In this document: positions 8,099 to 15,167 of the stretch, one piece after another
How the letters are laid out: each line of letters opens with the position of its first letter
Numbering within the stretch: position 1 is the first letter of the stretch
Origin: Lysobacter firmicutimachus
Lineage (GTDB): Bacteria > Pseudomonadota > Gammaproteobacteria > Xanthomonadales > Xanthomonadaceae
Direction of reading: 5' to 3'
NCBI RefSeq assembly: GCF_037027445.1
Contig: NZ_JBANDL010000002.1
Span: 3,348,001 to 3,412,000, forward strand
DNA length: 64,000 nucleotides
The notes under the pieces: generated by a model
Seen by the model: the letters and a program-made list of their open reading frames with translations, nothing else
What the model was told of the DNA's origin: nothing
Databases searched by the model: none
Translations under genes and position numbers: made by a program

Positions 8099-9028
8099 AT
8101 GCGCAGCCCGCCCCTCCGGTTTCATCGATCGTCGATGGCGCTCGCCCTGCTGGTCGCCGTTGCCGTCTGCGCCGCACCGTCCGCGGCCGGACCGGTGCCG
8201 ATGCGCTGGACCCCACCGGCCTTGTCCAGCGACGAGTACGAATCCTCGCCCACGTTCAGCCCGAACGGCGAGGACATCGTGTTCATGCGCAGCGACCGCA
8301 ACTTCGCCCGCTGGCGGCTGCTGCACTCGCGCTGCGAACGCGGCCGCTGGTCGCCGCCACGCGCACCGGCGTTCGCCAGCCCCGAGGCCGGCATCGACGC
8401 CGACCCGGCCTTCAGCCCCGACGGCCGCCGGCTGTACTTCGTGTCCTCGCGCCACGACCCGCGTCGTGAGGATCTGGATATCTACGTGGTCGAGCGCCGC
8501 GGCGAACGCGGCTGGTCCGCGCCGCGGCGCCTGCCGGCGCCGGTGAACTCGCCGGCCTCGGAGCTGCTGCCGCGCCCGGGCGCCGACGGCCGGCTCTATT
8601 TCGGCTCCAGCCGCGACGGCGGCCACGGCCAAGGCGATCTGTATGTCGCGCAAACCGATGCCGCCGGACGCTGGACGGCGGTCAATCTCGGCGCACCACT
8701 GAGCAGCGCCGCCAACGAGTACGAGGCCGACGTCTCGCGCGACGGCCGCCGGCTGATCGCGGTGATCGACCGCGGCGACCGCTCGCACCTGTACCGGTTC
8801 GAGCGCGAGCGCGGCGCCTGGCGCGAACGCGGCCGCCTGCCCGCGCGCGAAGACGTGTTCCAGGTCGGGCCGTTGCTGTCGCCGGCCGGCGACCGGTTGC
8901 TGTTCGCCCAGGCCGACGGCGAGCGTTCCGGCGAACTGTTCCTGCTCGATCTGGTCGACGCGCCCGACCGGCGCTGGCCGCCTGCCTGCGGTGGACCGCC
9001 GTCTCCGCGGCGCAGCGGCAGCGACTAG
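8099..9028 (+). CDS. Secreted PD40/TolB-type beta-propeller protein
   Basis: The 309-residue protein has an N-terminal signal (hydrophobic core ALALLVAVAVC, probable cleavage near residue 30). It then carries WD40-like PD40 repeats of the pattern ADPAFSPDGRRLYFVSSR, recurring about every 45-50 residues (SPTFSPNGEDIVFMRS, LLPRPGADGRLYFGSS, DVSRDGRRLIAVID, LLSPAGDRLLFAQ). This predicts a TolB-like propeller in the periplasm. No catalytic residues are evident, so a binding or scaffold role is likely. It starts 8 bases after the CGNR gene and is probably co-transcribed with it. Its stop codon overlaps the convergent antiporter stop on the palindrome CTAG (9025-9028). Confidence 0.75.
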   Translation: MRSPPLRFHRSSMALALLVAVAVCAAPSAAGPVPMRWTPPALSSDEYESSPTFSPNGEDIVFMRSDRNFARWRLLHSRCERGRWSPPRAPAFASPEAGIDADPAFSPDGRRLYFVSSRHDPRREDLDIYVVERRGERGWSAPRRLPAPVNSPASELLPRPGADGRLYFGSSRDGGHGQGDLYVAQTDAAGRWTAVNLGAPLSSAANEYEADVSRDGRRLIAVIDRGDRSHLYRFERERGAWRERGRLPAREDVFQVGPLLSPAGDRLLFAQADGERSGELFLLDLVDAPDRRWPPACGGPPSPRRSGSD

Positions 9029-10845
9029 CTCGCTGGACCGGCGGCCGGCGCTTCGGCCCCGGCCGCGCCCGCGCGCGGCTTGGGCGCGATCAGCGGGGTC
9101 TGCTGCATGTTGCCGTACAGCAGCGGCACGCCGGCGCGGGTGCCGCCGACCAGTTCCAGTTCGAAGCGCTCGGCGTCGCGGCGGCGGATGTCGGCGACCA
9201 CCTCGCTCGCTTCGTCGGCCGGCACCCCGAGTTCGACCAGTGCGGCCTCGCCGAAACGCATCGCCGACTCGAAAGTTTCGCGCACCTGCAGATCGACGCC
9301 GGCATTGACCAGCTCCAAGGCGTGCTCACGGTCGAAACTGCGCGCCAGCACCTTGGCCTGCGGGAACTGGTGGCGCACCAGTTGCACCGTGGTGGTCGCC
9401 GCGGCGCGGTCGTCGATGCAGATCGCGATCAGCTGCGCGGTGTCGGCGCCGGAGGCGTGCAGCACGTCCAGGCGGGTGCCGTCGCCGTAGTAGACCTTGA
9501 AGCCGAAGCTCTGCGCGCTCTGGATCATGTCCACGTCGGTGTCGATGATCGAGACCTCGACCCCGCGCGCCAGCAGCGATTGGCATACCACCTGACCGAA
9601 GCGGCCGAAGCCGACCAGCAACACGCTGCCGCTGAGCCCGTTGGGCTCGTCCACGCCTTCCAGCGACAACGCCGCCTTCGGCGCCAGCCGGCGCAGCAGC
9701 AGGATCGCGATCGGAGTCAGCGCCATCGACAGCACCACGATCGCGGTCAGGTTGGCGCCGGTCTCGGCGTCGAGCAGGCGCGCGCCGACCGCGGCCGAGA
9801 ACAGCACGAAGGCGAACTCGCCGCCCTGCGCCATCAGCACTGCGCGGTCCAGCGCCTCGGTGTGGCAGGACTTCAACGCCCGCGCCACGCCATAGATGCA
9901 GACGGCCTTGGTCAGCATCAGGATCAGCACGCCGCCGACGATCAGCGGCCAGTTCGCCGCCACCACGCGCAAATCCAGCGACATGCCGACGCTGAGGAAG
10001 AACAGGCCGAGCAGGATGCCGCGGAAGGGTTCGACATCGGCTTCGAGCTGATGGCGGAAAGTCGATTCCGACAGCAGCACGCCGGCCAGGAAGGCCCCCA
10101 TCGCCATCGACAGCCCGCCGACCTGCATCAACAGCGCGGCGCCCAGCACCACCAGCAAGGCGGCCGCGGTCATGACCTCGCGCGCCTTGGCCGCGGCCAG
10201 CAGCCGGAACAAGGGGTTCAACAGCCAAATGCCCGCGGCGAGCAGGGTCGCCAGCGCGGCCAGGGCGACGCCGATGTCTGCCCAGCGCGAACGCGCCGCG
10301 CCGTCGGCGACCGCGTCGGCCGGCGCCATCAGCGCGACCAGGGCCAACAGCGGCACGATCAGCAAATCCTCGAACAGCAGGATCGAGACGATGCGCTGGC
10401 CGCGCGGCAGGGCCAGATCGCCGCGCTCGCCGAGGATCTGCATCACGATCGCGGTCGACGTCAGCACGAATCCCATCGCGCCGATGAAGGCCACCACCGG
10501 CGGAAACCCGAACAGCAGCCCGACCCCGGTCATCGCCGCCGAACAAGCCAGGATCTGCACGCTGCCGAGGCCGAAGATCTCGCGCCGCAGACTCCACAGA
10601 TGCGAGGGCCGCATCTCCAGGCCGATCAGGAACAGGAACATCACCACGCCGAGCTCGGCCACGTGCAGGATCGCCTGCGATTCGGCGAACAAGCCCAGGC
10701 CGAACGGACCGATCGCCAGGCCCGCAGCGAGGTAACCGAGCACCGAGCCCAGGCCGATGCGCTTGAAGATCGGCACCGCGACCACCCCGGCGGCCAGCAG
10801 CACCACCACCTTCACCAGTTCGCTGCCCTGCGCTTCGGCCGCCAT
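9025..10845 (-). CDS. CPA2 cation:proton antiporter, KefB/KefC/YbaL type
   Basis: Inner-membrane monovalent cation/proton antiporter of 606 residues. About 12-13 transmembrane helices (1-385) carry CPA2 signatures such as GYLAAGLAIGPFGLGL (37-52) and LLFEDLLIVPLLAL (156-169). A cytoplasmic RCK/TrkA-N domain begins near 407 with the nucleotide-binding loop VGFGRFG (411-417) and an acidic residue at the end of the next strand (SIIDTD). In Kef-type systems such a domain gates K+ efflux in response to glutathione adducts or nucleotides. No KefF/KefG ancillary gene is nearby, so the ion and regulator are uncertain. Confidence 0.88.
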   Translation of the reverse strand: MAAEAQGSELVKVVVLLAAGVVAVPIFKRIGLGSVLGYLAAGLAIGPFGLGLFAESQAILHVAELGVVMFLFLIGLEMRPSHLWSLRREIFGLGSVQILACSAAMTGVGLLFGFPPVVAFIGAMGFVLTSTAIVMQILGERGDLALPRGQRIVSILLFEDLLIVPLLALVALMAPADAVADGAARSRWADIGVALAALATLLAAGIWLLNPLFRLLAAAKAREVMTAAALLVVLGAALLMQVGGLSMAMGAFLAGVLLSESTFRHQLEADVEPFRGILLGLFFLSVGMSLDLRVVAANWPLIVGGVLILMLTKAVCIYGVARALKSCHTEALDRAVLMAQGGEFAFVLFSAAVGARLLDAETGANLTAIVVLSMALTPIAILLLRRLAPKAALSLEGVDEPNGLSGSVLLVGFGRFGQVVCQSLLARGVEVSIIDTDVDMIQSAQSFGFKVYYGDGTRLDVLHASGADTAQLIAICIDDRAAATTTVQLVRHQFPQAKVLARSFDREHALELVNAGVDLQVRETFESAMRFGEAALVELGVPADEASEVVADIRRRDAERFELELVGGTRAGVPLLYGNMQQTPLIAPKPRAGAAGAEAPAAGPAS

Positions 10846-11015
10846 CGCCCACCTCGCTTGCCTATCGATCGTATCGGTCGTATCGGTCGGAGCCGCGCGG
10901 CGGCGCGCTCCACTGCGACAGCCTAGCAGGCGCGCCGATGCAGTCTAAGCCGGGCCTTCGCCGTCGCCGCGTTGCTATGATCGCCGCCTGCCGACCGCCA
11001 TCGAAGGACTCGATC

Positions 11016-12182
11016 ATGCTCCGCTGCGCGCGCTCTCTGGCCCGGGCCGTCGTTCCGTTCGCCGCCGGCGCGCTGGCCGCAGCGGCATTGGCGGCGGCGT
11101 CGCCGGCACGCGCCGCGGGGCCGGCCCACATCGCCGCCTCCGATCGCAGCGCCTGGCCGCAGCCGCTGAACGCTCCGGCCGCGTTCGACCGCGCCTCGCG
11201 CGCCGAGATCCTCGCCTTCGCCCGCCAGCTCGCGCTGAGCGAGACGCTCGACGACGCGACCTTGCGCGCGCGCCTGGGCCTGAAGCAGATCGACCGGCCG
11301 GCGCTAGAACGCATCCGCGGCCGCTTCTGGCAACGCCTGGCCGCGGGCTACCGCAACGCGCTGCGCACCTGCTCACCCCCGGACGCATTCTGCGCGCCGG
11401 CCAGCGACGCCGCGGCGCTGCGCGGCCTCGCCCTGCGCTTCGAGGCCGCGCCGGAGCCGGCCTACGCGGCCTGGTACGCCGACGCGGCGCGCTTCCATCG
11501 CGTCTACCTCGATGAGCAATTGCGCCTGGCGGCGCTGTTTCCGCGGGTCAGCAGCGAAATCGACACCTACTCGGCGATCGAGTCCGACGGCAGCGAGCTC
11601 GGCGACCGCCGCTTCCTGCTCAGCTTCGACGACGGCCCCACCCCGTCCGGCGGCAACACCGACCGGCTGCTGCGCACCTTGCGCGAGTTGCGGCTGCAGG
11701 GCACCTTCTTCGTCCTCGGCGAATCGCTGCAGCGGCGCAGCGACGACGCCGCCCGGCTCTACGCGGGCATGTGCGTGGCCTCGCACGGCTGGCAACACCA
11801 GTCGCACGCGCGCTGGCCGCAATGGCAGGACTCGGTGAGCCGCAGCAGCGCCCTGGTCGCGCAACGCGTCGGCGCCGGCTACGTGCCGTTGTTCCGCCCG
11901 CCCTATGGCCAACGCCTGGCCGACAGCGGCGCGTTCTTCCGCGCCCAAGGCCTGCGCGTGGCTTTATGGAACATCGACAGCCAGGACTGGAACCCCAAGG
12001 TATCGGCCGACGCGGTCGGCCAGCGCCTGCTCAGCCTGATGCTGCTGTGGCGGAGCGGCACGATCCTGTTCCACGACGTGCACGACAAGGCCCGCCAGGC
12101 GCTGCCGTGGCTGCTGCAGCGGACCCGCGGCGCCGGCCTGGAGTGGGTGGACTGCAAGCGCTACCCCGCGGCCGCGGGCTGA
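11016..12182 (+). CDS. Secreted polysaccharide deacetylase (NodB domain)
   Basis: This 388-residue carbohydrate esterase family 4 protein has an export signal (about 1-34, ending ARA). Its NodB motifs are in order: SFDDGPT (203-209; Asp205/Asp206), SHGWQHQSH (256-264, metal His257 and His261), RPPYG (294-298), WNIDSQDW (318-325) and FHDVH (352-356). An intact zinc site and catalytic Asp argue for an active enzyme removing N- or O-acetyl groups from chitin, peptidoglycan or another surface glycan. The roughly 150-residue N-terminal helical region is not a domain I recognise. AAGGA lies 7 bases before the chosen ATG; an earlier in-frame ATG at 10938 has no ribosome binding site. Confidence 0.87.
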   Translation: MLRCARSLARAVVPFAAGALAAAALAAASPARAAGPAHIAASDRSAWPQPLNAPAAFDRASRAEILAFARQLALSETLDDATLRARLGLKQIDRPALERIRGRFWQRLAAGYRNALRTCSPPDAFCAPASDAAALRGLALRFEAAPEPAYAAWYADAARFHRVYLDEQLRLAALFPRVSSEIDTYSAIESDGSELGDRRFLLSFDDGPTPSGGNTDRLLRTLRELRLQGTFFVLGESLQRRSDDAARLYAGMCVASHGWQHQSHARWPQWQDSVSRSSALVAQRVGAGYVPLFRPPYGQRLADSGAFFRAQGLRVALWNIDSQDWNPKVSADAVGQRLLSLMLLWRSGTILFHDVHDKARQALPWLLQRTRGAGLEWVDCKRYPAAAG

Positions 12183-12268
12183 GCGCAACGGCACGCGCTC
12201 GCGCAATCGGCCTGCACGGCCGCCGCCGACGCTCGCGCGGCATCGGCGGCCATGGCCGAAAAACGCGA

Positions 12269-12296
12269 CGAAACCGCGCTCGCTGCGACGGTTTCG
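12269..12296 (+). other. Hairpins between deacetylase and small secreted protein gene
   Basis: An 8-bp inverted repeat (12269-12276 with 12289-12296) lies about 90 bases past the deacetylase stop. A second with 9-bp arms lies at 12303-12311/12325-12333. Neither is followed by a U-tract, so they are at best weak or Rho-linked termination structures. The rest of the 304-base interval (12183-12486) holds only the ribosome binding site of the next gene (AAGGA, 12475-12479). Confidence 0.3.
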
Positions 12297-12486
12297 CTGG
12301 ACGCCGCGCGAGTTTTTAGAACTGTCGCGCGGCCGTCAGAACGTCGCATCCGCTGCGTCGACGCGGGCTCAGAATGCGCTTCGGCCCGCCACTGCAGGCG
12401 TGCCGTTCCCAACCGCGACGGACCTGCGGCGGCGAACATCCGCTGTCGCTCCGCGCGCATTCAAACCATCACGCAAGGATCTGCGT

Positions 12487-12957
12487 ATGACCAAGCATCG
12501 CTCGCTCGCGGCTTTCGCCGCCACCGCCCTGCTCATGCTCGCCGCGCCGCTGGCCTCGGCCGCCACGCCGCCGCCGGACGCCGAAGATCACGTCCGTATC
12601 TGCAATGCCTACACCGCCGACCTGTGGCTGGATTTCGGCAACAGCGGCAGCACCGCCACCGTGGTCGCCAAGGCCAGCGTGCGCCCGAGCTTCAGCCCGC
12701 CGGCGCCGGCGCCGGCCTGGTACATCGTCACCGCCCAGGTCTCCGGCCGCAGTCACGACGGCGTCCCGGTGACCACCGATTCGCAGTCGCTGGACGGCGC
12801 CTACAGCTTCCCCGGCACGCCGGCGCGCAAGGGGCTGACCGTGTTCCGCAGCTCGACCTGCGAACTGACCGGCAAGGCGATCGTCGAAGTCGCCTGTCCG
12901 AACGGCGGTTCCGACATCAAGACCCTGACCGTCAGCTGGCCGCGCTGCGGCACCTGA
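12487..12957 (+). CDS. Small secreted protein of unknown function
   Basis: I do not recognise this 156-residue protein. It begins with a clear signal peptide (about 1-25, LAAPLASAA). The mature part is about 130 residues with alternating beta-like segments (DHVRICNAYTADLWLDF, AWYIVTAQVSG) and four Cys (ICN, TCELT, ACPNG, RCGT) that could form two disulfides, consistent with a small periplasmic or extracellular beta-sandwich. The ATG at 12487 is preceded by AAGGA at good spacing. A strong terminator follows at 13000, so it is a single-gene unit. Confidence 0.7.
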   Translation: MTKHRSLAAFAATALLMLAAPLASAATPPPDAEDHVRICNAYTADLWLDFGNSGSTATVVAKASVRPSFSPPAPAPAWYIVTAQVSGRSHDGVPVTTDSQSLDGAYSFPGTPARKGLTVFRSSTCELTGKAIVEVACPNGGSDIKTLTVSWPRCGT

Positions 12958-12999
12958 TCGGCGCGGCGCCCGCAGCGATGCGGGTACCGTATCGCTCTC

Positions 13000-13036
13000 G
13001 CATCGGGCGCCAACAAGGCGCCCGATGCTTTTCCGT
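13000..13036 (+). terminator. Intrinsic terminator after the small secreted protein gene
   Basis: A 12-bp perfect stem (13000-13011 with 13017-13028) with a 5-base loop is followed by TTTTCCGTT. It sits between the plus-strand gene and the convergent end of asnB, which starts at 13037. Confidence 0.75.
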
Positions 13037-14722
13037 TCAAACCAACGCGGCCTGGTGCACGCCCGCCACCGCTCGTCCGGACGGGTCGGCGGCATTGGCG
13101 AAGGCCGCATCCCAGGCGATCGCCGCCGGCGACGAACAGGCGATGGACTTGCCGCCCGGCACGGTCTGCGCGCAGGCCTCTCCGGGGAAATGGCGTTCGA
13201 AGATGCTGCGGTAGTAGTAGGCTTCCTTGGTCTGCGGCGTGTTGATCGGAAAACGCACCGCCGCCGCGGCGAACTCGCGGTCGCCGACCTGGGCCTCGGC
13301 GTGCGCCTTGAGACCGTCGATCCAGCCGTAGCCGACACCGTCGCTGAACTGTTCCTTCTGCCGCCACAGGATTTCCTTGGGCAGGTAGCCTTCGAAGGCC
13401 TCGCGCAGGATCGACTTCTCGATCCGCCCGGCGGCCTTGTCGACCATCTTGGCCTGCGCGTCCATGCGCATCGCCACGTCGAGGAATTCCACGTCCAGGA
13501 ACGGCACCCGCGGCTCCACGCCCCAGGCCATCATCGATTTGTTGGCGCGCAGGCAGTCGTAGCTGTGCAGCGCGTCGAGCTTGCGCACCAGCTCCTCATG
13601 GAACTCGCGCGCGTTCGGCGCTTTATGGAAATACAGATAGCCGCCGAAGATCTCGTCGGAGCCTTCGCCGGACAGCACCATCTTCACCCCCATCGCCTTG
13701 ATCCGCCGCGCCAGCAAGAACATCGGCGTGGAGGCGCGGATGGTGGTGACGTCGTAAGTCTCGATATGGGCGATCACGTCCGGCAGCGCGTCCAGGCCCT
13801 CCTCGAAGGTGTAGGTGAAACCGTGATGGACCGTGCCCAGCGCCTGGGCCGCGATCTCCGCCGCGGCCAGGTCGGGCGAGCCCTGCAGGCCGATGGCGAA
13901 GGAATGCAGCCGCGGCCACCAGGCCTCGGCTTGGTCGTCCTCCTCGATCCGGCGCCGGGCGAAGCGCGCCGCGCAGGCCGCGACCAGCGAGGAATCCAGC
14001 CCGCCGGAGAGCAGCACACCGTAGGGCACGTCGCTCATCATCTGCCGATGCACCGCGCGTTCGAACGCCTCGCGCAGTTCCTGCAGCGACACATCGACCC
14101 CGCGCACAGCCTCGTATTCGCGCCACGGCCGCTGGTAATACTTCACCGCCACTCCGACCTCGCTGTCGTAGTAATGGCCCGGCGGGAACGGCGCGACGTC
14201 GTCGCACAACCGCGCCAGCGCCTTCATCTCCGAGGCTACCCACAGCCGGCCATCGGCATCGTGGCCCCAGTACAGCGGGCATACGCCGATCGGATCGCGC
14301 GCGATCACATAGCGACCGCGCGCGGCATCCCACAGGGCGAAGGCGAAGATGCCGTTGAGCCGGCCCACCCATTCGCTGATCTCGCCGCCTTCGCGGTACA
14401 GGGCGTTGATGACCTCGCAGTCGGACTTGGTCTGGAACGCGTACGCGGTGCGCAGTTGCTGTTCCAGCTCGCGGTGGTTGTAGATCTCGCCGTTCACCGC
14501 CAGCGCCAGTTCGCCGTCGTCCGAGCGCAGCGGCTGCGAGCCGCCGGTGGGGTCGACGATGGCCAGCCGCTCGTGGACCAGGATCGCGCGCGGATCGACG
14601 CTGACCCCGGACCAGTCCGGGCCGCGGTGGCGTTGGCGCGCCGACAGCGACAAGGCCAGCGGGCGCAACGGACGCAAGTCGGCGCCGGGGCGCAGATCGA
14701 ACAGACCGAGAATCGAGCACAT
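13037..14722 (-). CDS. asnB: Glutamine-hydrolysing asparagine synthetase B
   Basis: ATP-dependent amidation of aspartate to asparagine using glutamine as nitrogen donor. The 561-residue protein has an N-terminal class II glutaminase domain whose nucleophile is Cys2, exposed after Met removal (MCSILGLFD), with RHRGPD (31-36) and NGEIYN (77-82). The synthetase domain contains the pyrophosphate loop SGGLDSS (239-245) and SGEGSDEIFGGY, which contacts the beta-aspartyl-AMP site. Cys2 fixes the start at 14722. It is preceded by a leader-peptide/terminator module rich in Asn codons, so expression is probably controlled by tRNA-Asn charging. It is convergent with the small secreted protein gene. Confidence 0.96.
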   Translation of the reverse strand: MCSILGLFDLRPGADLRPLRPLALSLSARQRHRGPDWSGVSVDPRAILVHERLAIVDPTGGSQPLRSDDGELALAVNGEIYNHRELEQQLRTAYAFQTKSDCEVINALYREGGEISEWVGRLNGIFAFALWDAARGRYVIARDPIGVCPLYWGHDADGRLWVASEMKALARLCDDVAPFPPGHYYDSEVGVAVKYYQRPWREYEAVRGVDVSLQELREAFERAVHRQMMSDVPYGVLLSGGLDSSLVAACAARFARRRIEEDDQAEAWWPRLHSFAIGLQGSPDLAAAEIAAQALGTVHHGFTYTFEEGLDALPDVIAHIETYDVTTIRASTPMFLLARRIKAMGVKMVLSGEGSDEIFGGYLYFHKAPNAREFHEELVRKLDALHSYDCLRANKSMMAWGVEPRVPFLDVEFLDVAMRMDAQAKMVDKAAGRIEKSILREAFEGYLPKEILWRQKEQFSDGVGYGWIDGLKAHAEAQVGDREFAAAAVRFPINTPQTKEAYYYRSIFERHFPGEACAQTVPGGKSIACSSPAAIAWDAAFANAADPSGRAVAGVHQAALV

Positions 14723-14792
14723 CGGGGCATCTCCAGGAGGGTTGAGCGGCGGTTCGGGTGGGTGAAAGTCGTTTCGGGGGCCTGAAACGCAA

Positions 14793-14820
14793 GAAGCCCG
14801 CACTTCGCAGTGCGGGCTTC
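14793..14820 (-). terminator. Attenuator terminator in the asnB leader
   Basis: A perfect 12-bp stem (14793-14804 with 14809-14820) with loop GCGA on the minus strand is followed by TTGCGTTTC. It lies between the stop codon of the Asn-rich leader ORF (14849) and the asnB start (14722), the position of an attenuator. Its 5' RNA arm contains GCCCGC (14812-14817). That can alternatively pair with GCGGGC at 14859-14864 inside the leader ORF, giving a candidate antiterminator. A further hairpin (14830-14835 with 14847-14852) spans the leader stop codon. Confidence 0.7.
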
Positions 14821-14848
14821 CTGAGCGAGTTAGCGTGTGTTGCGCGCG

Positions 14849-14980
14849 CTAATCGCCGGCCCGCGGGAGGCTGGCGTTATTGCGGTTATTGTTGTTGGCG
14901 CGCACGTCGGCCACGGCCGCGCAGGCACGGCCGGCGCTGGCGGCGCGGCGGCGGTCGGCGGTGGCGGACGGGAAAGTCAT
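14849..14980 (-). CDS. asnB leader peptide (asparagine attenuator)
   Basis: A 43-residue ORF that ends 126 bases before asnB on the same strand. Codons 29-35 read NNNNRNN (plus positions 14876-14896): six Asn codons in seven, two of them the AAT codon expected to be rare in so GC-rich a genome. The rest is a basic, Ala-rich peptide with no domain. An AGGA Shine-Dalgarno lies about 8 bases before the ATG at 14980. With the terminator downstream and a competing pairing near the Asn codons, this matches the architecture of amino-acid attenuation leaders (his, thr, trp). Ribosome stalling when Asn-tRNA is scarce would favour read-through into asnB. The mechanism is inferred; the codons and hairpin are seen. 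Confidence 0.78.
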   Translation of the reverse strand: MTFPSATADRRRAASAGRACAAVADVRANNNNRNNASLPRAGD

Positions 14981-15054
14981 GAGCCGATCCTGCTTGAGGA
15001 CGGCGCCGGATGCAAGCGCCCCCGACCGACGGCGCCCGGAACCGCGACCCGCCG

Positions 15055-15131
15055 CCCCAATCCCCAATCCCCAATCCCCAATCCCCAATCCCGAATCCCC
15101 AATCCCGAATCCCCAATCCCGAATCCCGAAT
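15055..15131. repeat. Heptamer minisatellite (CCCNAAT)n
   Basis: Eleven exact-length 7-base units, each CCCCAAT or CCCGAAT, run in tandem and are followed by a degenerate unit. They lie between the asnB leader and the acylase gene. Shorter runs of the same family occur at 26573-26606. The array contains no ORF on its own merits and could vary in length by slippage. Confidence 0.9.
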
Positions 15132-15167
15132 CCCGTTCCAAGCTAAGCTCGGCCACGGAGGACCCCC

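Noticed and set aside
10871..10888. Tandem gtatcggtc motif as an operator
   Set aside because: Only two 9-base copies between kefB-type and deacetylase genes, without dyad symmetry; not distinguishable from chance.
15055..15131. CRISPR array
   Set aside because: The units are 7 bases long, contiguous and without spacers, and no cas gene is present.
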